A DNA stretch of 50,243 nucleotides from contig CAMTUW010000013.1 in NCBI GenBank assembly GCA_947085035.1, positions 1 to 50,243 of the forward strand, given 5' to 3'. Numbering within the stretch: the first letter of the stretch is position 1; every line of letters begins with the position of its first letter. Positions 17,474 to 24,544 of the stretch are shown here, in pieces. Origin of the DNA: CAMTUW01 sp947085035. Its GTDB lineage: Bacteria; Actinomycetota; Coriobacteriia; Anaerosomatales; PHET01. The translations under genes and the position numbers were made by a program. The notes beneath the pieces are model-generated. The model saw nothing but the letters and a program-made list of their open reading frames with translations, was not told where the DNA came from and ran no database searches.

Positions 17474-18042
17474 TCAGGGTGAGCGCTCGATGCGCCGATA
17501 CTGCCGTGGCAAGCCTCGCAGGGCACGCCGCAAGGCCTCGGAGCTCCCCACGATCGCGAGTAGCGACAACCCGAGGATGATTTCAGCGACGAGGTAGTCC
17601 GGTATCGGGAGCAAAGCGAGAGGTAGCCATACGACCGCGAACGCCCCAATGTCTTCAGTATTCGCCGATGATCGGCAACGAGGTGGTCCAACACGGTCCA
17701 CCAGACGAGCAGGACTCCCCCGAGCGCCATCACATCCCACATCGGTTCGCCTCCCACGGCGATGATCACGATCGGCCCGAAGGTCGCGATGCCCAACACC
17801 AGCAGAGAGACTCTGTCAGTGAAGTGGATGACATGCTTCCACGGCGAGCCCGAAGAGAGTTCGTCAGCTGCGGCGAGAAGACGCAGCCCAGCAACAGACA
17901 GCGCGAACAGGAGCGCTGCGATGGCGTGGTAGGGGTTCGCATGAACGGCGGCAGACACCACCATGAGCAGTATCCCCACAGCAACGAAGGCAAGACCGGG
18001 GCCGCGCAGGAGAGCACGGGCAATGGCGATCGATCCTGTCAC
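17474..18042 (-). pseudogene. Multi-TM membrane protein gene with a frameshift
   Basis: A membrane protein starts at GTG 18042 behind GGGGAG and reads well as far as LDHLVADHRRI (about nt 17665). It then loses its membrane character, while the neighbouring frame takes over with EDIGAFAVVWLPLALLPIPD and further hydrophobic helices, ending at a TGA at 17474-17476. Joined, the two pieces give a ~190-residue protein with about six TM helices. The change of frame equals loss of one base near 17650-17670. It is either a real frameshift, a decayed gene, or an assembly error; the coding character on both sides argues that it is recent. I do not recognise the family. Confidence 0.65.
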
Positions 18043-18143
18043 GGCGCTCCCCCTGCGCGAGGCGATACTCGACCCATCGTATCATCGCAAGGCGTGCGCG
18101 CTCGGCTAAGATGTCACTCCGGCTCGAAACGAAGGTTGATCCA

Positions 18144-18614
18144 GTGCCCAGAGATGATCGACTCATAGCCTCCAACAAAAAGGCCCGTCACGATTTCTTC
18201 GTGGACGAGGAGTTCGAGTGCGGCCTCGTTTTGACCGGAACGGAAGTGAAATCCCTTCGCGAGAACCGGGTGACTCTGCGCGACTCGTTCGCGACTGTTC
18301 GCAAGGGAGAGGTCTGGCTGCACGGGATGCACATCTCGCCCTACAGCCACGGAAACCGCGCCAACGTCGATCCCGACCGGGCGCGCAAGCTCCTGCTCCA
18401 CAAGAAGGAGATACGCTATCTCATCGGCAAGACCAAGGAGCGCGGCTTCACGTTGGTCCCGCTCAGGCTCTACTTCGCACCGAACAACAAGGCGAAGGTC
18501 GAGCTTGGCCTCGCTCGCGGGAAGAAGCTCTACGACAAGCGGGATTCGATCGCCCAAAGAGACCAGCAGCGAGACGTCGAGCGAGCACTCAGGGACCGGC
18601 AAAAAGGCCTCTGA
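18144..18614 (+). CDS. smpB: SsrA-binding protein SmpB
   Basis: 156 residues from GTG 18144, with GAAGG upstream; this gives the usual SmpB length, while an ATG at 18111 would add an atypical 11-residue extension and overlaps a possible -10 (TAAGAT, 18107-18112). Family motifs: IASNKKARHDFFVDEEFECGL at the N-terminus, LTGTEVKSLRENRVTLRDSF, HGMHISPY, RARKLLLHKKEI, and a basic C-terminal tail (KKLYDKRDSIAQRDQQRD) that folds in the ribosomal A site. SmpB loads tmRNA on stalled ribosomes. The ssrA gene begins 83 bp downstream. Confidence 0.97.
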   Translation: MPRDDRLIASNKKARHDFFVDEEFECGLVLTGTEVKSLRENRVTLRDSFATVRKGEVWLHGMHISPYSHGNRANVDPDRARKLLLHKKEIRYLIGKTKERGFTLVPLRLYFAPNNKAKVELGLARGKKLYDKRDSIAQRDQQRDVERALRDRQKGL

Positions 18615-18633
18615 CTCTGTCACTCGCGGGGAG

Positions 18634-18639
18634 TATACT
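18634..18639 (+). promoter_or_regulatory. Probable -10 box for ssrA
   Basis: TATACT sits 58 bases before the mature tmRNA 5' end, in the smpB-ssrA gap. CTGACT (18613-18618) could be the -35, though the 15-bp spacing is short. The same hexamer stands at a similar distance before the tRNA array, in keeping with stable-RNA precursors whose leaders are trimmed. Confidence 0.5.
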
Positions 18640-18697
18640 TACAGGTGCACGGTCTGGTGCAGGCACATTGACAACGTTGGAGTGCCACCCTTCATGC

Positions 18698-19048
18698 GGG
18701 GGTGACTGGTTTCGACATGATAGTTCTGACGGAGGAAGCAGGTCGAGGTCTCCTCGCCTCGTTAAACAGGGGTACAAGACGCTAAGCGTCGACAATGACT
18801 TCGCCCTCGCTGCCTAAATAGAGCAGCGACGCCAACCGGTATACGTCTCCGATACCGCGACGGCGCCATTAAGGAGACTGCCGCAACGTACGTAGTCGGT
18901 ATGACGTTCGCGAAAGACTGAACCGACTGGGCGAGGGCACGTGGGTCACCGCGTGTCGCCCGAGCCGAGAACCAAGCGGTGACTGAGCCTGGAGATGCCT
19001 CCCGGAGGGCTGTTGTGGACATGGGTTCGACTCCCATCACCTCCACCA
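18698..19048 (+). ncRNA. ssrA: Transfer-messenger RNA (tmRNA)
   Basis: 351 nt. The tRNA-like ends pair as GGGGGTG (18698-18704) with CACCTCC (19038-19044), followed by A and an encoded CCA. GACTGGTTTCGACATG at the 5' end and GGTTCGACTCCCATC (T-arm) at the 3' end are diagnostic. The tag frame ends NDFALAA with TAA at 18815-18817. The resume codon is uncertain: the in-frame codons before it encode T-L-S-V-D, and counting 12 nt after the first pseudoknot (stems CGAGG/CCTCG and CTCCT/AGGGG) would give a tag SVDNDFALAA. It works with SmpB, whose gene precedes it, to rescue stalled ribosomes and tag proteins for proteolysis. Confidence 0.97.
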
Positions 19049-19083
19049 GATGATCACGGTCGAGTTTCGTGCGCGACCGATGA

Positions 19084-19113
19084 GGGCCCGCCGAGCGAAA
19101 GCTCGCCGGGTCC
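19084..19113 (+). terminator. Hairpin after ssrA
   Basis: A 13-bp stem (GGGCCCGCCGAGC against GCTCGCCGGGTCC, one C-C mismatch and one G-U) closes on a GAAA loop at 19097-19100, 36 bp after the tmRNA. It is followed by CTTCG rather than a strong T run, so termination may be inefficient or factor dependent. Confidence 0.6.
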
Positions 19114-19203
19114 TTCGTGCTTGAGACGGGGAATATCACATATGGTGAGTCGTTAGCGGGAAGGAGCCTTCGCGCACGGCGAAGGTCGGCTGGAGGGGTT
19201 GCC

Positions 19204-20871
19204 ATGGTCACCGAGAACGAGCGTTCTCCTGAAGCGCTCGATGCTGGACTGCGGCTTCTTGATTCCGTCGATGCTCCTGCCCTGTACGCCGATGCTGCCG
19301 GTGTCGTTGTGCGGGCGAACGCCTCGTGGGTGGCGCTGTTCGGCGAATCGGACGCAGGCGAGTGGGGCTGGCTCGAGCCGATGTTGCCCGGCTCAAGGAT
19401 CCGCGCCAAGCGCTCGCTGATCGCCGCGATGTCGTCGGGCTCGAGGATCGAGATCGAGGTCGACGTCCGCGGCGCCGATGGAGAGGTGCTTCAGTTCGCG
19501 CTGGTGGGCGGGGTCCATCGGGCGAGCGAGGGGAACGAGCGCGGCATGCTGGTCCTCGCGTGGGACGTGACCGAGCGTCGGAGGAACGAGGAGCGGCTCG
19601 CGTTCATCGCGGGACACGACTCGTTGACGGGGCTACCGAACCGCCGGACCTTTATCGAGGCGCTGAATCGCGCCGTCAACAGGGCCTCTCGCGGAACACC
19701 TTCGGTGTTGCTCATGCTAGACGTCGATCACCTGAAGGCGTACAACGACGTCTTCGGGCACCTCGCTGGGGATCAGGCACTCATCAACGTGGGAATGCAC
19801 ATTCGGCGACATGTGCGCGCCTCAGACGTTCCCGCCCGCATCGGCGGTGATGAGTTCGCGGTGATTCTTGAGGGTGCCAGCATCGAGGAGGCGTCAGTCA
19901 TCGCTGATCGCATGCGCGAGGCGGTGTCGAGTGGTGGGATCATTCCCGGAGTTGTCGAGCAAGCTCTGGGTTTGTCGGGCGGGCTGGTGGTGATAGAGGC
20001 CGGCGCGGATGCGACGACAGTGATGAACCGCGCGGATCTGGCTCTGTACGCCGCGAAGACGACCGGTCGAGACCGAATGATCGCATGGGACACATCGCTC
20101 ATCGATGGCGGTACTCCCGCGCGGCTCGAGGCGGCCATACGCGAGGCCTTCAGCACCGACGGCTTCTCGCTCGTGTTTCAGCCGGTGGTCCGGTTGAGCG
20201 ACGGCTCGGTCAGCTACTACGAATCGCTGGTGCGTATGCACTCGGCCGACGGCACCGTGTACGGTCCAGCGGAGTTCCTGCCGCTGGTCGAGAACATGGG
20301 TCGGATGCCGGGCCTCACACGTCGCATCGTGGAGATGGCCTTGTGGAACCTCGCTTCCGTGTCGGACTGCGCGGTGTCTGTCAACCTTTCAGCGAGTGAT
20401 CTTGGCGATCATGAGTTGTTGGAGCACGTTGAGCGCGCCATCGTGGCGGCGGGACCGCTGGGTGGTCGACTGATCTTTGAGGTGAGTGAGTCCGCCCTGC
20501 TCTCCGGTCTTGTGCGTGCGCGTGCGTGGATGCGCCGCCTCGTCGACTTGGGATGCCGGTTCGTTCTGGACGATTTCGGCAGTGGAGCCGGTGTCTTCGC
20601 GCTTTTGCGAGAGGAGCGGATCGAGCAGGTCAAACTGTCTCGCACAGTCGTGAATGCACTGTCAGACGAGGGCGGTACCAGGGCGTTCGTCGTCGCGCTG
20701 CGGGAGATGATCGAGCTGCACGGCAAGCAGGCCGTGGCGACATTCCTCGAGAATGAACAGATGTTGGGAGAGGTGAGACATGCCGGCTTCACCTTGGGTC
20801 AAGGGAACCAGTTGCACGAACCGACGGCGGATCTGGCCGGGCTCGTCGCCGAGTTCAGCTCGCACGAGTAG
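19204..20871 (+). CDS. PAS-GGDEF-EAL protein (c-di-GMP metabolism)
   Basis: 555 residues from ATG 19204, with GGAGGGG nearby. A PAS-like sensor (about residues 10-120) precedes a diguanylate cyclase domain with GHDSLTGLPNRR, the intact active site RIGGDEF and an RASD inhibitory I-site exactly five residues upstream. The following EAL domain is degenerate: the signature reads YYESLVRM, and NLSASDL, the acidic FEVSES and DDFGSG are kept, but K-I-D reads KLS, the AEGVE motif reads ATFLE and the QGY motif reads QGN. c-di-GMP synthesis with product feedback is therefore likely, and phosphodiesterase activity doubtful. There is no membrane segment. The next gene starts 12 bp downstream. Confidence 0.9.
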   Translation: MVTENERSPEALDAGLRLLDSVDAPALYADAAGVVVRANASWVALFGESDAGEWGWLEPMLPGSRIRAKRSLIAAMSSGSRIEIEVDVRGADGEVLQFALVGGVHRASEGNERGMLVLAWDVTERRRNEERLAFIAGHDSLTGLPNRRTFIEALNRAVNRASRGTPSVLLMLDVDHLKAYNDVFGHLAGDQALINVGMHIRRHVRASDVPARIGGDEFAVILEGASIEEASVIADRMREAVSSGGIIPGVVEQALGLSGGLVVIEAGADATTVMNRADLALYAAKTTGRDRMIAWDTSLIDGGTPARLEAAIREAFSTDGFSLVFQPVVRLSDGSVSYYESLVRMHSADGTVYGPAEFLPLVENMGRMPGLTRRIVEMALWNLASVSDCAVSVNLSASDLGDHELLEHVERAIVAAGPLGGRLIFEVSESALLSGLVRARAWMRRLVDLGCRFVLDDFGSGAGVFALLREERIEQVKLSRTVVNALSDEGGTRAFVVALREMIELHGKQAVATFLENEQMLGEVRHAGFTLGQGNQLHEPTADLAGLVAEFSSHE

Positions 20872-20882
20872 CGGGGGTCCGG

Positions 20883-21728
20883 GTGAGCGGTGATGCGGCG
20901 CGCGAGTACCTTGCGGGGCACTCTGTCGCACCAGTGTGCGGTATCACGTGGGTCGAGACCTTCATCGCCGCTGCGGTCGTGGGCTCGGATGCATCCGTCA
21001 GTCCCTGCGACGTGCTGCCAGCTCTGGCGACCTGGCTCGGAGCGGACCTCGCGTTCGTGCCTCAGGAGGAATGGGCGGCCGAGACGGTCGGCGCGCTACG
21101 CCGGGGAGACGTGGCTGCTGCGTGGACGGTCGCGGGGCCCATCGGCCGGTGGGCGAGGAGTTCAGGCTGGCCGGACGTGCTCATGCGGTGCGCGCGTGAT
21201 CCGGTCGGGGCGAGCGACCAGCTCTCCTCGTGGCTTCCGGAGATCCTCTCGGATGTGCAGCGTGGTCTCGCCGCTGGAGCAGACGCGATCGTGGTCGCCG
21301 ACGACGTGGCAGGCGACGGGGGTCGCATGTTCAGTGCAGACGTGGTGCGCTCCTTGTCGCGGTTCGTGCTCACTCCCATCGCGCAACTCAGCACTCGGCA
21401 CGGAGTCCCGACCGTGTTTCACTCCGATGGGGACCTCTCACCGTTTCTGACGTACCTGGGCGATGCCGGTGTTCGCGGCGTCCATGTCGCCTTGCCGGGC
21501 GGATGTCTCATCGGCGACGTGGTCGAGGCGGCCGACAAGGCGGGACTCGTTGTTCTTGGCGGAATCGGTGTTCGGGACGTCTCGCGTGGCGATACGTCCG
21601 ACGCCGACGACGCCGTGAAGCTCGCGAGGACAGGGGCGCTCATGCTCACGGACGACGGTGGAATTCTCACTGAGCAGGACGTGATTCTCATCAGGTCGTT
21701 CTTCCGACGCGTGAGTGCCGCGTGCTAG
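20883..21728 (+). CDS. URO-D-like (uroporphyrinogen decarboxylase/MtaA fold) protein
   Basis: 281 residues from GTG 20883. The central and C-terminal part has the pattern of the URO-D superfamily: GADAIVVADDVAGDGGRMFSAD, then a helix and HGVPTVFHSDGDLSPFLTYL (the HxxG-type loop reads HSDGD), and GVRGVHVALPGG. The family includes heme-pathway decarboxylases and corrinoid-dependent methyltransferases. This copy is shorter than the usual ~340 residues, and its N-terminal third is poorly conserved. It lies between a GGDEF-EAL gene and a chemosensory operon, with no heme or methyl-transfer genes nearby, so a sensory or unorthodox role is possible. Function is not assigned. Confidence 0.7.
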   Translation: MSGDAAREYLAGHSVAPVCGITWVETFIAAAVVGSDASVSPCDVLPALATWLGADLAFVPQEEWAAETVGALRRGDVAAAWTVAGPIGRWARSSGWPDVLMRCARDPVGASDQLSSWLPEILSDVQRGLAAGADAIVVADDVAGDGGRMFSADVVRSLSRFVLTPIAQLSTRHGVPTVFHSDGDLSPFLTYLGDAGVRGVHVALPGGCLIGDVVEAADKAGLVVLGGIGVRDVSRGDTSDADDAVKLARTGALMLTDDGGILTEQDVILIRSFFRRVSAAC

Positions 21729-21818
21729 GATTGCGGAGCGGTATGCGGTGCGAGTGCGACGAGTGGGGTGGTCGCATGTTAGAGCCCGTCCGTCCCACTC
21801 CCGACCCGGAGGTCTTTC

Positions 21819-22565
21819 GTGGCGCTCGAGGGTAATCTCAAGGACTTCTCGCTAGCCGATATGTTTCGGCTGTTGCAGACCGGCTCGAAGACGGGCGTTC
21901 TCAACATCTCGCGCGATGACGTGAGCGGTTTCGTCTGTTTTCGCGACGGTATGGTCTACAGCGCGAGCGCCGGTGAGGTGCGAGAGCTGGTCGGCAAGAG
22001 GCTCACACGGCTCGGCGTGATCTCCGAGAAGCAGCTGCGTCAGGCTCAAGGCCTCATGAAGATTCAGAAGAAGGACAAGGCCACTCGCGGGCTGGGTCAG
22101 ATTCTCGTCGATGAGGGGTACCTCGAGGCCTCGATCCTCGACGCTTTCATTCGCGAGCAGGTCGCTGATGCCCTGTTCGATCTTCTGCGATGGGACAGCG
22201 GTCAGCTCAGGTTCGATGCCGACAAGGTCGTAGCCGACGCCGACCTGGGGATCGCGGTGTCTATCGAGGCGGTTCTCGGGGACGCGAACAAGCGCTTGGA
22301 GACGTGGAACAAGATCAAAGAGAAGATCCCCTCGGTCGACACGCGGTTCTGTATGGCGGCTACTCCCGGGTCCAAGTCGATCGATATCCACCTCAAGCCG
22401 CGCGAGTGGATGCTGCTCTGTCATCTGCACGGCAGCAGGAGTGTTTCAGACCTCGTCGAGCTGACGGGCTACAGCGACTTCGACACCGCTCGCATCCTCT
22501 ACGGGATGTACGCTTCTGGCTTGATCGAGAAGGTTGGCCCGGCCGGGGAGCCATTGTCGGAATGA
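21819..22565 (+). CDS. PATAN-domain (DUF4388) protein
   Basis: 248 residues from GTG 21819, with GGAGG at 21808-21812. The N-terminal ~70 residues match the PATAN/DUF4388 pattern: LEGNLKDFSLADMFRLLQ, GSKTGVLNI, FRDGMVYSASAG. A middle helical part (KRLTRLGVISEKQLRQA, then GQILVDEGYLEASILDAFI) looks like an MshEN-type repeat, and a C-terminal winged-helix-like segment follows. PATAN proteins in cyanobacteria are known to bind the pilus motor PilB and control pilus-driven motility; a PilB-like gene lies four genes on. A 7-bp inverted repeat (21761-21767/21794-21800) is present in the leader. The stop overlaps the cheR start (ATGATG). Confidence 0.82.
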   Translation: MALEGNLKDFSLADMFRLLQTGSKTGVLNISRDDVSGFVCFRDGMVYSASAGEVRELVGKRLTRLGVISEKQLRQAQGLMKIQKKDKATRGLGQILVDEGYLEASILDAFIREQVADALFDLLRWDSGQLRFDADKVVADADLGIAVSIEAVLGDANKRLETWNKIKEKIPSVDTRFCMAATPGSKSIDIHLKPREWMLLCHLHGSRSVSDLVELTGYSDFDTARILYGMYASGLIEKVGPAGEPLSE

Positions 22566-24073
22566 TGCAGCCTCCGCGCGAAGAATCGCTCAGGAAAGAC
22601 CTCACTCCAGAGGAGTTCGGGCTGTTCCGCGACTGGATCCACAAGCATTCAGGCATCTTCCTGGAAGAATCGCGCATCGACTCGTTGCGCATCTCGCTCG
22701 TGACAAGGGCCACACGTTTCGACTTCACGGACTACCAGGATTACTTCCGGTTGCTCGCGAGCGACGAGGCCGAGTTCAAGGAACTGATGAATCTCGTCAC
22801 CATCAACGAGACGAGCTTCTTTCGGTTTCCCGCGCAGTTCAACGCGCTGAGAGACCGGATCATCCCTGAGATCGTCGACACCATCCCCCGGGGTGCGTCT
22901 CGACAGTTCAGGGTCTGGTCGGCCGGCTGTTCGACCGGCGAGGAGCCCTACACGATCGCGATGACACTGCTGGACTCGGCGCTTGAAGCGATGGGGCACG
23001 GCATCGAAGTGGTTGGCACTGATGTCTCGACGCAGGCGCTTGAGCGGGCGCGCAAGGGCGTCTACCCGGACAGAGCCTTCAGCAATCTGGAGCCCATGCT
23101 CCGTACGAGATGGTTCGACCCGGTCGACGGGGGTCATCGCCCGGTCAAGCGTGTCCGGGACGCCTGCTCGTTTCACTACCACAATCTGATCAAGGAGCCC
23201 TATCCGCTCGCGCTGATGAGCAATTGGGACGTGATCTTCTGTCGCAATGTCACGATCTACTTCCGCGTGGACTCGACAAGACGCGTCGTCGACCACTTCT
23301 TCGACGCACTGAATCCGGGTGGCTACCTGTTCATAGGACACTCCGAGACCCTGACTTCGATCTCCGAGCGTTTCGAGCCGGTCGAGATCGACGGGGTATT
23401 CCTGTATCGCAAGCCCCCCGCGAAGCGGGCTCTGTCGTTCGAAGAGATCGTGGCCAGACGCCAGCGCCGCACAGACCCTTCGAGACCGCGAAGTGAGTCC
23501 GTGAGAACCGGGCGACGAGTGGGGACGCTCTCGCGCAGCGCTGAGCCCCCCGTCGAACCTGATCGCGTGGGAGCTCTTCTCGCCGAGGCCCACCTGCTGC
23601 TTGAGCAGGCGTGCGCTGCCCAAGCGCTGGTTCTCGCAGACGACGCTTTGAAGCTCGAACCAAAGAACGTCGATGCCCACCTCCTTGCAGCGTTCGCCTA
23701 TGCTGACCTTGGTAAACTCGATGAGGCGATGGGTCAGGCGGAAGAGGTATTGCGCACGTTTCCGCTCACAGCGGCAGCGAGATACATCATGGGGATCATT
23801 CACCAGCAGCGCGGAGACGTCGATTCTGCGCTCACGGATTTCCGAAAGACGATCTACATCGATTCCGACTTCGTGCTCGCCCACTTCGCGATCGCGAATC
23901 TGTTGCGTCAGCAAGGCAAACTCGCCGATGCCTGCCGTTCGTACGAGAACACGTTGCGCGCTTTGCACACCAAGCCCGAAGGGTCGTGGACTGCGTTTCT
24001 CGGGGGCTTTCGAACCGACATGTTGGCGCAGACGTGTGAGCGTACTCTGCTAGAGTGTGCGAAAGGCACCTGA
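22562..24073 (+). CDS. cheR: CheR methyltransferase with C-terminal TPR region
   Basis: 503 residues from ATG 22562, overlapping the previous stop. Residues ~15-290 are CheR: an N-terminal helical domain with FGLFRDWIHKHSGI and NETSFFRFPAQFN, the SAM site VWSAGCSTGEEPYTIAM, GTDVSTQALERA, and CRNVTIYF. The enzyme methylates glutamates on MCP receptors using SAM. After a basic, low-complexity linker, residues ~370-500 hold TPR repeats (PKNVDAHLLAAFAYADLGKLDEA and following), a layout common in non-flagellar chemosensory systems where TPRs mediate protein contacts. Confidence 0.93.
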   Translation: MMQPPREESLRKDLTPEEFGLFRDWIHKHSGIFLEESRIDSLRISLVTRATRFDFTDYQDYFRLLASDEAEFKELMNLVTINETSFFRFPAQFNALRDRIIPEIVDTIPRGASRQFRVWSAGCSTGEEPYTIAMTLLDSALEAMGHGIEVVGTDVSTQALERARKGVYPDRAFSNLEPMLRTRWFDPVDGGHRPVKRVRDACSFHYHNLIKEPYPLALMSNWDVIFCRNVTIYFRVDSTRRVVDHFFDALNPGGYLFIGHSETLTSISERFEPVEIDGVFLYRKPPAKRALSFEEIVARRQRRTDPSRPRSESVRTGRRVGTLSRSAEPPVEPDRVGALLAEAHLLLEQACAAQALVLADDALKLEPKNVDAHLLAAFAYADLGKLDEAMGQAEEVLRTFPLTAAARYIMGIIHQQRGDVDSALTDFRKTIYIDSDFVLAHFAIANLLRQQGKLADACRSYENTLRALHTKPEGSWTAFLGGFRTDMLAQTCERTLLECAKGT

Positions 24074-24143
24074 GTTGCGAGGCCACGCCCGAGCGGTGGG
24101 GCGTCAGTCCGAATGAGCTGTCCGAACGAGGGGAGTCACCCGA

Positions 24144-24524
24144 ATGCCCACAGCGCGGATTCTTGCTGTCGATGACAGCCCGACCATTCTCGAGATGATC
24201 AAGGCGATTCTCATCGCGGGCGGACACGAGGTCATCACCGCCGCAGACGGAGCCGAGGCGCTCGAGAAGGCGCGGGCAGAGATGCCCGATCTCATCCTCT
24301 TGGACGTGATGCTTCCCAAGCTGGACGGCTATCGAGTGTGTCGCCTGCTGAAGTTCGACCAGAAGTACAAGGGGATTCCGATCATCATGCTCACGGCCAA
24401 GACGGAGGAGCAGGCGATGGCCACCGGGATTCGCACGGGGGCCAATCAGTACCTGACCAAGCCCATTGAGCCTGAGAGGCTGCTTGCGGCTGTCGCCGAA
24501 GAGCTTCAAAAGGTCCAGAGCTGA
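24144..24524 (+). CDS. CheY/PilH-like single-domain response regulator
   Basis: 126 residues. It is a stand-alone receiver: acidic pair DD at residues 10-11, phosphoacceptor Asp in LILLDVMLPKLDG (about residue 54), Thr in MLTAKT and Lys in YLTKPIEPE. The KLDGYRVCRLLK stretch is like the PilH/PilG and PATAN-linked receivers more than flagellar CheY. It is expected to receive phosphate from the CheA encoded downstream. It lies 20 bp before the PilB-like gene, so that protein is a plausible output partner (inference). Confidence 0.92.
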   Translation: MPTARILAVDDSPTILEMIKAILIAGGHEVITAADGAEALEKARAEMPDLILLDVMLPKLDGYRVCRLLKFDQKYKGIPIIMLTAKTEEQAMATGIRTGANQYLTKPIEPERLLAAVAEELQKVQS

Positions 24525-24544
24525 CGGCCGCGGGGGGAAGCCAG

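Noticed and set aside
21729..21818. A c-di-GMP riboswitch before the PATAN gene
   Set aside because: Only a 7-bp inverted pair is present in 90 nt; the conserved core of known c-di-GMP riboswitches is absent and the stretch is too short.
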